Source: Chitinophagaceae bacterium IBVUCB2 (GTDB taxonomy: Bacteria; Bacteroidota; Bacteroidia; Chitinophagales; Chitinophagaceae). Taken from it: a stretch of DNA of 64,000 nucleotides. The stretch is taken from assembly GCA_002127295.1 (NCBI GenBank), contig NFUV01000001.1, forward strand, positions 434,001-498,000, given 5' to 3'. Position numbers and translations under genes: made by a program. Below, piece after piece: positions 35,620 through 45,245 of this stretch. Positions within the stretch are counted from its first letter, which is position 1, and every line of letters begins with the position of its first letter. Under the pieces are notes generated by a model, which was given only the letters and a program-made list of their open reading frames with translations, was not told the origin of the DNA and ran no database searches.

Positions 35620-36891
35620 TCATGAAAACCTTTCAGGATTAAATGGGATCATATCCATCGATGTGTTTTTTTTATTGATAATTTCATCCACCAATTTACC
35701 TGTTCCCGCACCTAAACTCAATCCCAACATAGAGTGGCCTGTGGCCACCGTCAGGTTCTCATACTTTTTAATTCGTCCGATATAAGGTAATCCATCGGCA
35801 GAGCAGGGACGATAGCCATACCAGATATTTTCTTTTGCAGGCAATGGCACATCGAAATCAGGATAAAAACGTTTCACTGCATCCAGTATTCCTTGCACCC
35901 TGTTCATTCGTGGGGGAGTTTTGTGAGAAGTAATTTCCATGGTTCCGCCAAAGCGAATTTTATTACCATCCATTGGAGTAATAGCTGCTCTACCCTCTAT
36001 CATCACTGCCGGGTAATTTACTTTGTAAGGAGAGTTTTCCAATGTAACTGAATAACCTCTTCCCGGCATCAATGGGATTTTTACATCCAGCAGCTTTGCT
36101 GTTTCTCTTCCCCAGGAACCAGTTGCAATCACCACTTCATCTGTATCAAATGAATTTTTGCTCCCAATACCATTATTTGTAGTAATCACCTTATTAACTT
36201 TCTTGCCTTGCTTTTCAAAACCAACTACTTCTTCATTCGCAATCAATTTGACTCCTTCCTGTTTCAAGTAATTGAGCAGACTTCCCATCAATTTGTTTGG
36301 GAAACAGTGGGCATCACAATTAAACAAGACGGCTCCCTCCCCATTTATTCTTGTTTGTGGTTCCATTGCCTGTAATTCATCTTTGGTTAGCAATTTGGTA
36401 TCCGTCAATCCTAAGGCATGTGCTTTTTCTACCGCATGTCTTGCATGTTCTCCACCAGCTTCTGTTTGAAAAATTTCTAATAAGCCTTTATGTTCATATG
36501 CAAAGTCAAATGCGGGAATGGACAACCACGATTCATATTCCCTCTTACTAAGAATAGCAATATCTCTTAATGGCACAGCAGCAGCTGCTACATGATCTTT
36601 TGTGGCACTGCGAACAAATTTCAATCCCCAGTTGATCAAATTCCAATCCATCCGTGGCTGCACATAAAAGGGGCTTTTTGAATTCCACATCCATTTAAAA
36701 CCCTGCTTTACTATTCCCGGTGTTGCCAATGGTATAAAATGACTGGGGCAGATATAACCACAATTACCATACGAGCAGTTGTCACTAAAATCGCCTTTGT
36801 CTAATACTGCTACATCCCAACCTGATCTTTTTAAATACAATGCAGAACTTAATCCAATGATACCACCTCCGATGATTGTTACTTTAGCCAT
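35620..36891 (-). CDS. FAD-dependent D-amino acid dehydrogenase, probable cis-4-hydroxy-D-proline dehydrogenase
   Basis: A 423-residue flavoprotein of the DadA/DAO family. It has the dinucleotide fold IIGGGIIGLSSALYL at the N-terminus, the SYGNCGYICPSH segment near residue 40 and the late FAD-contact region GYRPCSADGLPYIGR and GHSMLGLSLGAGTG. It should oxidise a D-amino acid to the imine. In an operon with hydroxyproline epimerase the substrate is most likely cis-4-hydroxy-D-proline, giving 1-pyrroline-4-hydroxy-2-carboxylate. The family call is from sequence, the substrate from context. It begins 10 bp after the first GH127-type gene. Confidence 0.88.
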   Translation of the reverse strand: MAKVTIIGGGIIGLSSALYLKRSGWDVAVLDKGDFSDNCSYGNCGYICPSHFIPLATPGIVKQGFKWMWNSKSPFYVQPRMDWNLINWGLKFVRSATKDHVAAAAVPLRDIAILSKREYESWLSIPAFDFAYEHKGLLEIFQTEAGGEHARHAVEKAHALGLTDTKLLTKDELQAMEPQTRINGEGAVLFNCDAHCFPNKLMGSLLNYLKQEGVKLIANEEVVGFEKQGKKVNKVITTNNGIGSKNSFDTDEVVIATGSWGRETAKLLDVKIPLMPGRGYSVTLENSPYKVNYPAVMIEGRAAITPMDGNKIRFGGTMEITSHKTPPRMNRVQGILDAVKRFYPDFDVPLPAKENIWYGYRPCSADGLPYIGRIKKYENLTVATGHSMLGLSLGAGTGKLVDEIINKKNTSMDMIPFNPERFS

Positions 36892-36901
36892 TCTTTACTG
36901 A

Positions 36902-39256
36902 TTATTTTTCTTTTAAAATTCTTACTCCAAAAATTCTTCCAGCTGTTTTACCATGACTCGCATCTATCTTGATAGTTATATAGCTCTTATCTTTTATCAA
37001 TTCCCCAGGCAACACATATTCCTTATTATAAAATTTTCCAGTCACTCCTCCATTCCATTCTTCAGTTAATAATTTTACTCCGTCCACAACAATATCAAAC
37101 TTCCGGTTTTTATCATCCCCAATATAAGTAAGCATTAAAATATTCTTTATACCCGGTATTGTTTTCATTTCAAAAGTAAAATTATTATTGAGTCTTGCTT
37201 CTCTTCCCCGTACTCCCATGGCAGCACTCACATAGCTTTTTTCAGTGGCTACCAATTTATGATCCCGTTCGGGTTGCATCTCTCCCATTCTGAAATTATC
37301 AATTGTCCGCAGTTCCATTTCCTGAGCTGCTTTCTTTTCAGCTTCATATTGTGCCTGGCGGTTAGCCCAATCTGCGTTTGTAAAATAATCCCAATAAACA
37401 CTATAATACTGGTTATACATTTTATAAAAAGGAATCAATGTTACATCCATGGGTTTCCCAACTCCTTTAATGTCGAAGGTCAATGATTGTGATGCAGGTT
37501 TCACCCAATCATTTATGTTTTTATTATCGGTCAACAGAACAGGCGTACCATATACCGGGTCGGGCATTGTTTTACCTAATTGGCCGGCTAAAACTATAGG
37601 ACCATATTTAAAAGCGATCCGGTTAGGGTTATCGGGCATTGCTTCTGTATAAAGGTTCATATCAAATTCAATTTCTATTTGATTTTTTCCTTTTCCTACA
37701 TCAGCGATTGTCAGGTATCCATCTTCACCTGCTTGCAGGTTCAACTTTTGTCCATTCATTCTCACTATCATATTCTTACTCCAAAAAGGCTTCCTGATCT
37801 TTATAATTACAGGGGTTCCTTTTTTATTCTCCACAAGAATTGACACAAGATTACTTTCCGGGAACAGAGTTTCCTGTGTCACTAGCACCCCTTTTTCTTT
37901 CCAGTTTAGTTTAGATGCAATGAAAAGATTGACATATAAAAGAGCCTTCCCATCATGACTATAGATCTGTTCTCCATATTTAGCATGATTCTCTATACCA
38001 CTGCCCACACAACAGGTAAATGTGCGGAACGAATCGCTGAACTGCTTTTGTGTTCCCATTCTTAGTGGTACGAAATAGGTCATCATCCCATTTTCAGGAT
38101 TCTGAGAGGCCAGAATATGATTATACAAAGCTCTTTCATAATAATCACCCATTTGTCCAGAAGGATTCCAGGCAAATAAATGCCTGGTCAGCTTCAACAT
38201 ATTATAAGTGTTGCAGGTTTCGCAGGTAGCATCACTTAAACGTTCGCTCAACGAGTCTTGTGCGCCACAGTATTCATAATTACTATTTCCACCAATGACA
38301 TAGCTATGATGATTTACCATTGTTTCCCAAAAAAAAGAAGCAATTATTTTATCTGTTTCAGCACCTGTCACTTCATATCTTCTAGCAGCACCGATCACTT
38401 TAGGCACATTCGTGTTGCTATGTTTGCCCGGCATCGGGTCTATTTGTTTGGAAAGAGTTCCCATAACAAACTCATCATGAAATTTTTTTGATAACTGTAA
38501 ATATTTTTCATTACCCGTGATCGAATAAATATTTACCAATGCCTCGTTCATTCCTCCGTACTCACAATTCAACATTCTTAATCGCTGTTCTTCTGTCAAT
38601 CCATTTACAATAGTACCCGTCCAGTCTGCAATACCTACTGAAATATCAACTGCCATTTTATTATCACAATATAAATAGGCATCCAATAAACCCGCAAGTA
38701 CTTTATGTAATGTGTACCAGGGCACCCAGCCACCATTCAGATCAAACCCGGCTGTTCTTATTTCTCCACGAGCCACCTGTGCAAAAATGGTATCTTCATT
38801 GGGTACCGCACCTACATATCCTGTTTTTCTTGCAACCTGGCAGCGCCTTAGTTCTTTTACGATATAATCAACTCTTTTTTTGAATTCCAAATTACCCGTG
38901 CTGGCATACATCATTGCGCAAGCAGAAAGATAATGCCCTAATGTATGTCCTGATATTCCGTCTTTTTCCCAACCTCCATAAATAGAATCCTTCACCGGCA
39001 GTCCCGCATGCTTATAAAAACGATATAACAACCTGTCGGGTTTGATCGTTAACAAATAGCCACTGTCTAAGTTCATGGCATGTCGAAATGGGCCGTTTAA
39101 TAATTTAACGTCCCTTAGATTAAATGAATAAGCTTTGACAGGAATAACCGGCTTAACCTTTACTTTTGAAAAATTGTATTCAGGCACATAGGACTGTGCA
39201 ATACCTGCTAACAGCGAAAAGCAAAAACATAACAACAGTAAATTTTTCTTTTGCAT
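36902..39256 (-). CDS. Exported beta-L-arabinofuranosidase-like glycosidase, GH127/GH146 superfamily (DUF1680)
   Basis: A 784-residue protein with a signal peptide (cleavage near GIAQS). The (alpha/alpha)6 barrel (about residues 45-440) carries the zinc-cysteine active site of the family: CETC at 345-348 and the CC pair at 415-416, corresponding to Glu338, Cys340, Cys417 and Cys418 of Bifidobacterium HypBA1, where the second-motif cysteine is the nucleophile. Beta-sandwich domains follow, with a C-terminal domain of about 130 residues (from near 650) lacking in plain GH127 enzymes; this length and tail suggest GH146. It would release beta-L-arabinofuranose. It starts 2 bp after the other GH127 gene. 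Confidence 0.85.
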   Translation of the reverse strand: MQKKNLLLLCFCFSLLAGIAQSYVPEYNFSKVKVKPVIPVKAYSFNLRDVKLLNGPFRHAMNLDSGYLLTIKPDRLLYRFYKHAGLPVKDSIYGGWEKDGISGHTLGHYLSACAMMYASTGNLEFKKRVDYIVKELRRCQVARKTGYVGAVPNEDTIFAQVARGEIRTAGFDLNGGWVPWYTLHKVLAGLLDAYLYCDNKMAVDISVGIADWTGTIVNGLTEEQRLRMLNCEYGGMNEALVNIYSITGNEKYLQLSKKFHDEFVMGTLSKQIDPMPGKHSNTNVPKVIGAARRYEVTGAETDKIIASFFWETMVNHHSYVIGGNSNYEYCGAQDSLSERLSDATCETCNTYNMLKLTRHLFAWNPSGQMGDYYERALYNHILASQNPENGMMTYFVPLRMGTQKQFSDSFRTFTCCVGSGIENHAKYGEQIYSHDGKALLYVNLFIASKLNWKEKGVLVTQETLFPESNLVSILVENKKGTPVIIKIRKPFWSKNMIVRMNGQKLNLQAGEDGYLTIADVGKGKNQIEIEFDMNLYTEAMPDNPNRIAFKYGPIVLAGQLGKTMPDPVYGTPVLLTDNKNINDWVKPASQSLTFDIKGVGKPMDVTLIPFYKMYNQYYSVYWDYFTNADWANRQAQYEAEKKAAQEMELRTIDNFRMGEMQPERDHKLVATEKSYVSAAMGVRGREARLNNNFTFEMKTIPGIKNILMLTYIGDDKNRKFDIVVDGVKLLTEEWNGGVTGKFYNKEYVLPGELIKDKSYITIKIDASHGKTAGRIFGVRILKEK

Positions 39257-39258
39257 GC

Positions 39259-41226
39259 TTAGTAATTAATTTTTACGTCTTTAATTTTTACTGGTAGCCA
39301 CAACTGCATTTCATTTTTGCCCCGGTTAGCCCAGGTATAATATGGAATAGCAGTAATAAGTTTTTTCTCCGTCTTTACATCATCACCTGCTTCATTGACT
39401 GAAATAACGGGGAGTTCGGCTTGCAATGCCACTACCTGTTCGTTCAACACTTTGTAAGGAACAGGAGTAAATTTTATGTTAGCAGGCACCACAATATTCC
39501 ATGCCTTTCCATTATTATCGGCTCCTTCTATACAATACACCAGCGGACCCCGTTGAATAGCAACTCGTCCGTTATTCTGTTTTAGTGAATCTTTTGCTTC
39601 GATTCGTTTTACTTCCATCGGAAAATCAAACTCTACTACATCCCCTTTTTTCCATTCGCTATCAATCACTGCATATCCATTTTCATAAACACTCTTAACA
39701 GCTTTTCCATTTACTATAATGTTAAGATTGGTTGAACCTTCAGCAACAGACCCAGAAGAATAGAGATCACCGGGTACAATGTTATTATTGAACCAACCCG
39801 GAACCCGGATGTGTAATTTGAATTTTCCTTTCTTAGCAGGATCAATATTCAATTTTACTTTTCCATCCAATGGGTAATTGGTTTCCATTTTTACTGCCAC
39901 TTCATTTTTCCCTACAATCATTACCGCATCACTACCTACAAATAGGTTGATCAAAATCGCATTATCATTTTTTGCATAGATATAATCGCCTAAAGAAACG
40001 ACCAATCTTGCAATATTAGCAGGACAACAGGCTGTACCAAACCATTCTCTCCTGTAATGTTGTCCTCTGGAAGCTAATGGATTACCATAGAAAAAACGAT
40101 CACCACTTAAACTCAATCCATCTAATGCGCCATTATATAAACTTCTTTCCAGCACATCTATATATTTACTATCACCAGTTAAAGCATTCATCCGCTGATT
40201 CCAAAATACCATCCCTACACTGGCACAGGTTTCGCAATAGGCCTGTTCGTTGGGCAAATCATAATCTACACTAAATCCTTCATTGCTTCCTGCTGATCCA
40301 ATGCCACCGGTGATATACATATTCCGGTGCACTACATCTTCCCAAACTGTTTTCATTGCTTTCATATAACCTTCATCACCCGTATAGGCTGCCACATCTG
40401 CTGCGCCGGTGTACATATACATGGCCCGCACCGCATGACCCGTAATTTGTGTTTGCTCTTTCACCGGCAACAGATCTTGTGCATACGCTGTGTCTTTCCA
40501 ATCTGTCCAGGTATAACCTTTTGCATAGCGATGACCTCTCTCACTTAATAACCAATCAGCCAGTTTCAGGTATTTTTGATCGTTGGTTGCTTTATACAAT
40601 TTTACCAATGCCAGTTCCAATTCCTGGTGACCAGTTACCCAATGTTTTTTACCCGGACCAAACAATGCATCAAAATGATCGGCCCATTTAATAGCCACAT
40701 CTAATAATTTTCTTTTGCCGGTAGCATTATAATAAGCAACCGCTGCTTCGATCATATGGCCGCAATTGTAATCCTCATGCATACTCATATCTGTGTATCG
40801 CTTCTCCGGCTCATTGAGTGTATATAAAGTATTCAGATAACCATCGGGCTGCTGTGCAGCAGCAATCTTATCGATCCAATCATCACATTTCTTTTCCATG
40901 GCCGGGCTAGGATTATTTTTTAGAGAATAGGCCATTGCTTCCAAAGCTTTGAAAACATCGCTGTCATCATAAAAAATTCCTTCATGTTTTTCACCTTGCT
41001 TACGGGCTACTTTTTCAAAATTGCGAAGCCTGGGTGTCTTTGTTTCGGTTTGATATATACAAGCTTCCAGCGTTTTAGTTGCTACATTATCAATTTTAGG
41101 TTCCCAGAAATTATCGGTGATATTTACTTTAGAAAAACTAACAAACTCAAATTTTTGTAAGGGAGTTTGAGCAAACAGTGTAATACTTAAGAATAGTGTA
41201 CTAAGAATATAGAATGCTTTTTTCAT
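39259..41226 (-). CDS. Exported beta-L-arabinofuranosidase, GH127 (HypBA1-like)
   Basis: A 655-residue enzyme with signal peptide (cleavage after LFAQ). The alpha-barrel domain (about 25-420) shows the whole HypBA1 active site at matching spacing: E316 (acid/base, equivalent to E322), E332 and C334 (E338, C340) and C400-C401 (C417, C418) in EWFGTACC. The DYDLPNEQAYCETC segment is highly conserved in the family. A beta-sandwich C-terminal half follows. HypBA1 releases L-arabinose from Hyp-linked beta-L-arabinofuranosides of plant extensins; the operon context with hydroxyproline genes fits the same role here. Confidence 0.9.
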   Translation of the reverse strand: MKKAFYILSTLFLSITLFAQTPLQKFEFVSFSKVNITDNFWEPKIDNVATKTLEACIYQTETKTPRLRNFEKVARKQGEKHEGIFYDDSDVFKALEAMAYSLKNNPSPAMEKKCDDWIDKIAAAQQPDGYLNTLYTLNEPEKRYTDMSMHEDYNCGHMIEAAVAYYNATGKRKLLDVAIKWADHFDALFGPGKKHWVTGHQELELALVKLYKATNDQKYLKLADWLLSERGHRYAKGYTWTDWKDTAYAQDLLPVKEQTQITGHAVRAMYMYTGAADVAAYTGDEGYMKAMKTVWEDVVHRNMYITGGIGSAGSNEGFSVDYDLPNEQAYCETCASVGMVFWNQRMNALTGDSKYIDVLERSLYNGALDGLSLSGDRFFYGNPLASRGQHYRREWFGTACCPANIARLVVSLGDYIYAKNDNAILINLFVGSDAVMIVGKNEVAVKMETNYPLDGKVKLNIDPAKKGKFKLHIRVPGWFNNNIVPGDLYSSGSVAEGSTNLNIIVNGKAVKSVYENGYAVIDSEWKKGDVVEFDFPMEVKRIEAKDSLKQNNGRVAIQRGPLVYCIEGADNNGKAWNIVVPANIKFTPVPYKVLNEQVVALQAELPVISVNEAGDDVKTEKKLITAIPYYTWANRGKNEMQLWLPVKIKDVKINY

Positions 41227-41304
41227 GCTGTGTTTTATAAGCTATGGTTTCAATCTTCAACTTCGTCACTTTTAATTTCAACATCAACTACTTTCACTTT
41301 GCTA

Positions 41305-42648
41305 TTACAACTTTGGTATTTTATACCCGTTGTGATAGATTGTTGCCAGGTATTTCTTATTAATCTTTTCATCTGTAAATCTGCCAGAATTCTTATCCCA
41401 ATATAATTTATCCCCGGACCGAAAAGCAATATTTCCCATTTGGCTCAACGCTGCAATATGTGAAGCCGATTCGATCGGGCATTTCAACTCTGCCAATTTT
41501 CTTGAACGAATTACACTCACAAAATTTTCCATGTGCTTATCCAATCCATTATCAACCTTTACTTTTCTTTCCACTTTTATTTTATTAGCACTACGACCTT
41601 CTTCAATTACTTCCCAACCACTTCTATCCAGTTGAAGTGTGCCATTATCGCCAATAAAAGCAATGCCATGTTCTTTGTTGAACAACCCATTTTGAATCCC
41701 TAATGCATGATCCCACACCAAATTGAATTTATCGAATTCGTACATAGTGCATAAAGTGTCAGGTGTTTCCTGTGGAGAAGATAGATCAGCAAAATTTCCA
41801 CCCATCGCACTGATAGTTTTAGGAACAGTGGCCTTCATTCCAAGCAATGCATAATCTAATAAATGAACTCCCCAATCTGTCATCAAGCCACCTGCATAAT
41901 CCCAAAACCAACGGAATGTAAAATGAAACCGATTTGCATTAAAAGGTCGTTTTTTAGCGGGACCAAGCCATCTGTCATAATCTACACCGGCAGGCACTGC
42001 CGAATCAGCAACAAAAGGAATTGGCTTTTTCCAGCCGAGGTAGCACCACACTTTTACAGTTCGGATATTTCCCAATTTGCCCGAGTGAGCAAAATCTATT
42101 GCATCCATAAAATGCTGTTGACTTCTTTGCCACTGTCCGGCTTGCACTACTCTATTGTATTTTTTTTGTGCGGCAATCATCACATTACATTCAGTAATGG
42201 AATTACCAACTGGCTTTTCAACATATACATCTTTCCCTGCCTGGCAGGCATCTACCATTTGCAGGCAATGCCAATGGTCAGGTGTGCCGATAATAACAGC
42301 ATCCACAACTTTCATATCAAGCAAGCCCCGATGATCTTTGAAGGTTTTAATTTTCGAAACATCAATATTCATCTTTGACAATTCAGCAAGTCGCTTATCA
42401 ATTACGTTTTTATCAATATCACAAATAGCAACAAGATTTACACCCGGTATTTTTAATATCGCCAGCAAATTCGACCAACCCATTCCGTTCACCCCAATCA
42501 CTCCCACATTTACCTGGTCAGATGGTGCCATTTTACTTCGAAAAATAGCAAATACATCATTGCTGAATGACGATGCTAAAATGCCACCAGCAGCAAGTGC
42601 TGATGCCTGGTAAATAAATTTTTTTCTGGAGGACATAAAATTGTTCAT
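41305..42648 (-). CDS. Exported Gfo/Idh/MocA-family oxidoreductase
   Basis: A 447-residue NAD(P)-dependent oxidoreductase. The N-terminus has a Tat-like signal in the RK form (SRKKFIYQASALAAGG) followed by a hydrophobic stretch, as in many exported Bacteroidota members. The Rossmann core GVIGVNGMG, then ICDIDKN, TPDHWH and the family hallmark EKPVG are present. The C-terminal substrate domain contains WFWDYAGGLMTDWGVHLLD. Members act on sugars and sugar acids. It lies between hypE and the GH127 genes. Sequence does not give the substrate; an arabinose or arabinoside-derived sugar is the contextual guess. Confidence 0.85.
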   Translation of the reverse strand: MNNFMSSRKKFIYQASALAAGGILASSFSNDVFAIFRSKMAPSDQVNVGVIGVNGMGWSNLLAILKIPGVNLVAICDIDKNVIDKRLAELSKMNIDVSKIKTFKDHRGLLDMKVVDAVIIGTPDHWHCLQMVDACQAGKDVYVEKPVGNSITECNVMIAAQKKYNRVVQAGQWQRSQQHFMDAIDFAHSGKLGNIRTVKVWCYLGWKKPIPFVADSAVPAGVDYDRWLGPAKKRPFNANRFHFTFRWFWDYAGGLMTDWGVHLLDYALLGMKATVPKTISAMGGNFADLSSPQETPDTLCTMYEFDKFNLVWDHALGIQNGLFNKEHGIAFIGDNGTLQLDRSGWEVIEEGRSANKIKVERKVKVDNGLDKHMENFVSVIRSRKLAELKCPIESASHIAALSQMGNIAFRSGDKLYWDKNSGRFTDEKINKKYLATIYHNGYKIPKL

Positions 42649-42679
42649 TTAGTGAGACATATTCATCATTCACAATTAA

Positions 42680-43681
42680 CTAAATTACCTGGAACCCATA
42701 CGCATAAGGGTCATCATCTGTATCAATCCAGATAGTATTGTATCCATACACTTTTGCCCAGCCTTCTACAGATGGTCGAATTGCAGGTTTGCCAGCTACT
42801 GTCAACTCCTCTTCAATTCTGCCTATGAATTTGCTACCAATGATACTTTCATGAATAAACTCATCACCTTTCTTCAATTTTCCTTTGGCATACCATTGCG
42901 CCATTCTTGCTGATGTTCCTGTTCCGCAAGGTGAACGATCAATTGCTTTATCTCCATAGAATACTGCATTTCTTGCCGTAGAACCTTCATCCAGCACTGC
43001 ACCTGTCCACAAAATATGTGAACACCCATTTATTGTCGCATCATCTGGGTGAACAAATTCATATTTAGCATTAATATTTTTCCGCAGCTGTCTTGCCCAT
43101 GCAATTAATTTATCTGCAGGATAATGTTCTAATCCCATAAATTTTTTCTGCACATCCACTATTGCATAAAAATTTCCGCCATAAGAAACATCGATCACCA
43201 ATTCTCCCAAATCCGGGCAATCAACCACTAACTCTGTTGAATGTAAATATGCAGGCACATTTGTTAGTTTAACACTTTTTACTTTTGAATCTTGCATTTC
43301 GTAATTGATCATCACCAATCCTGCCGGAGCTTCCATCCTTACCACGCCGGTAATTTTTGGCTGTATTAATCCTTGTTCAATTGCAATGGTAATGGTGCCA
43401 ATAGTTCCATGACCGCACATGGGAAGGCAACCACTGGTTTCAATAAATAAGACGGCCACATCGTTTTGCGGATCATGCGGTGCATAAAGAATGCTGCCGC
43501 TCATCATATCATGTCCCCTCGGTTCAAACATCAGCCCGGTTCTTATCCAGTCATACTCCCGGAGAAAATGTTGCCGCTTTTCACTCATATTTTTTCCTTC
43601 TAAAAGGGGGCCTCCTTCTTTTACTAACCGAACGGGGTTACCACAGGTATGAGCATCAATGCAATTAAATAGGTGCTTCAT
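42680..43681 (-). CDS. hypE: 4-hydroxyproline 2-epimerase
   Basis: A 333-residue enzyme of the proline racemase superfamily that converts trans-4-hydroxy-L-proline to cis-4-hydroxy-D-proline. Both catalytic cysteines are present: C89 in LPMCGHGTIG and C252 in DRSPCGTGTSA. The Cys/Cys pair separates epimerases and racemases from 3-hydroxyproline dehydratases (Thr in the second site). Epimerase rather than proline racemase is favoured by the accompanying D-hydroxyproline pathway genes. It is the first gene of a six-gene minus-strand operon and divergent from the sterol-desaturase-like gene, 35 bp apart. Confidence 0.92.
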   Translation of the reverse strand: MKHLFNCIDAHTCGNPVRLVKEGGPLLEGKNMSEKRQHFLREYDWIRTGLMFEPRGHDMMSGSILYAPHDPQNDVAVLFIETSGCLPMCGHGTIGTITIAIEQGLIQPKITGVVRMEAPAGLVMINYEMQDSKVKSVKLTNVPAYLHSTELVVDCPDLGELVIDVSYGGNFYAIVDVQKKFMGLEHYPADKLIAWARQLRKNINAKYEFVHPDDATINGCSHILWTGAVLDEGSTARNAVFYGDKAIDRSPCGTGTSARMAQWYAKGKLKKGDEFIHESIIGSKFIGRIEEELTVAGKPAIRPSVEGWAKVYGYNTIWIDTDDDPYAYGFQVI

Positions 43682-43716
43682 TCAATTTTTGTAAATTCGT
43701 AATATATTGCTTGCAA

Positions 43717-44991
43717 ATGGAAACTTACGGAAAGATACTACTCATCGCAATGCCAGCCTTTCTGCTGCTTGTACTTTTTGAAAAATGGTATGGCTGGCGC
43801 AAAGGAAAAGATACTGTTCGCAACATGGACATGGTTAGCAGCCTCAGCAGTGGTGTTACTAACGTTACTAAAGATGTTATTGGCTTGTACCTGGTAATAC
43901 TCTCCTACCCATTTTTTCTCAACAACATGGCTGTTACAAGTATCAAGGCTACGATACCAGTTTATATTATTGCTTTTTTTGCATTGGATTTTGCTGGTTA
44001 TTGGGTACACCGCCTCCAGCATGTAAATAATTTTTTCTGGAACGGCCATATTGTACATCATAGTAGTGAAGAATTTAATTTGGCTTGTGCATTGCGACAA
44101 AGCATATCATCCATTGTAAAAATATTTGCTATTTTTTTACTGCCTGCAGCATTATTGGGTGTTCCAGCAGAAGTAATTGGCGTTGTAGCCCCTTTGCATT
44201 TGTTTGCGCAGTTCTGGTATCATACACAGCATATCAACCGCATGGGATTTCTGGAAAAAATAATTGTCACCCCTTCTCATCACAGAGTGCACCATGCTAT
44301 TAACCCGGAGTATATCGATAAAAACTACGGCCAGATATTTATTTTTTGGGATAGATGGTTTGGCACTTTCCAGGAAGAATTACCCAATGTGCCGCCAGTA
44401 TATGGTATTACCCGTCCCGTTCGTACCTGGAATCCTATTAAAATAAATTTTCAGCATGTGTGGTTGCTGATAAAAGATACCTGGCGCACCAACAACTGGA
44501 AAGAGAAATTTTTATTATGGTTTAAACCAACCGGCTACCGCCCTGCCGATGTAGCAGCTAAATACCCGGTGTATAAAATAGAAGATGTGTATCATTTTGA
44601 TAAATATGATACCCGTACATCCCCCTCATTTAACACCTGGTGCTGGGTGCAATTATTAATGCTGCTGTTATTTACCAGCTACCTGTTTGGTAATATTGCG
44701 CTGCTTAACAGTTTAGATAAATCCTATATTATCTGGTACGGAGCCTTTCTTTTCCTAAGCGTTTATGCACTCACCGATTTGATGGACAGGAACCAGTATG
44801 CAATTATTCCTGAAGTAATCCGCAGCGGGCTTGGACTTTATTTTTTATACACACAGAATGATTGGTTTGGTGCCAGCCAATGGCTTTCTACAGTACAATA
44901 TATTTTAGGGACTTATTTCATTTTATCCATTTTGGTGGCGGGTTGGTTTGTGGTGAAGCACAAGAGAGAAGATACAATGGTTATTGCCTAA
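43717..44991 (+). CDS. Sterol desaturase/fatty acid hydroxylase family membrane protein
   Basis: A 424-residue integral membrane di-iron oxygenase. The histidine clusters are HRLQH and GHIVHHSSE (about residues 95-120) and HHRVHH (about 190), in the order usual for the family. Membrane segments flank them, and about 130 extra C-terminal residues form further hydrophobic segments. Family members hydroxylate or desaturate lipids, including sphingolipids, ether lipids and carotenoids; the substrate here is unknown. The ATG at 43717 is chosen over a TTG two codons upstream. It sits between the two hydroxyproline operons but on the other strand, so a functional link is not implied. Confidence 0.88.
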   Translation: METYGKILLIAMPAFLLLVLFEKWYGWRKGKDTVRNMDMVSSLSSGVTNVTKDVIGLYLVILSYPFFLNNMAVTSIKATIPVYIIAFFALDFAGYWVHRLQHVNNFFWNGHIVHHSSEEFNLACALRQSISSIVKIFAIFLLPAALLGVPAEVIGVVAPLHLFAQFWYHTQHINRMGFLEKIIVTPSHHRVHHAINPEYIDKNYGQIFIFWDRWFGTFQEELPNVPPVYGITRPVRTWNPIKINFQHVWLLIKDTWRTNNWKEKFLLWFKPTGYRPADVAAKYPVYKIEDVYHFDKYDTRTSPSFNTWCWVQLLMLLLFTSYLFGNIALLNSLDKSYIIWYGAFLFLSVYALTDLMDRNQYAIIPEVIRSGLGLYFLYTQNDWFGASQWLSTVQYILGTYFILSILVAGWFVVKHKREDTMVIA

Positions 44992-45188
44992 TAATTTTTT
45001 AGCCCGGCTGACTACTACTATCATCGTTTGTTGCGTCGCACTCTTGTACGTTCTAATCACTATTCAGCATGCTGGAAGTTTCCCTTCTCGTTTTATGGGT
45101 TTGTGGTCACTAATATACACTTACCAATTTGTTGAAAACCTGTTCACAATTGCACCTCCCTAATACCCAAGCCCGCAGGCGAATATTC
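44992..45188. other. Intergenic region with a distinctive GC-richer segment
   Basis: No gene is seen in this interval. It contains a sharply different stretch at about 45003-45080, including TTGTTGCGTCGCACTCTTGT and a perfect 10-base palindrome CAGCATGCTG at 45065-45074. It reads like a dispersed repeat or structured RNA rather than ordinary spacer, but I could not confirm copies elsewhere in the window. Confidence 0.3.
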
Positions 45189-45196
45189 TACTTTTG
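45189..45196 (+). promoter_or_regulatory. -7 promoter element of the TPR/Ppx-like gene
   Basis: TACTTTTG followed by TC is a full TAnnTTTG match 49 bp before the start codon. No -33 TTG is at the usual distance. Confidence 0.45.
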
Positions 45197-45245
45197 TCTA
45201 TAAGTCTCAACACCTCGTTTTATTGTGTTAATTCAATCTTCAAGT

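Noticed and set aside
41863-42378. 171-codon open frame on the plus strand inside the Gfo/Idh gene
   Set aside because: It is an antisense shadow of a well-supported oxidoreductase; its composition is unlike the surrounding proteins.
42680-43681. Proline racemase or trans-3-hydroxyproline dehydratase
   Set aside because: Both catalytic positions are Cys, which excludes the dehydratase, and the linked D-hydroxyproline genes favour the 4-hydroxyproline epimerase.
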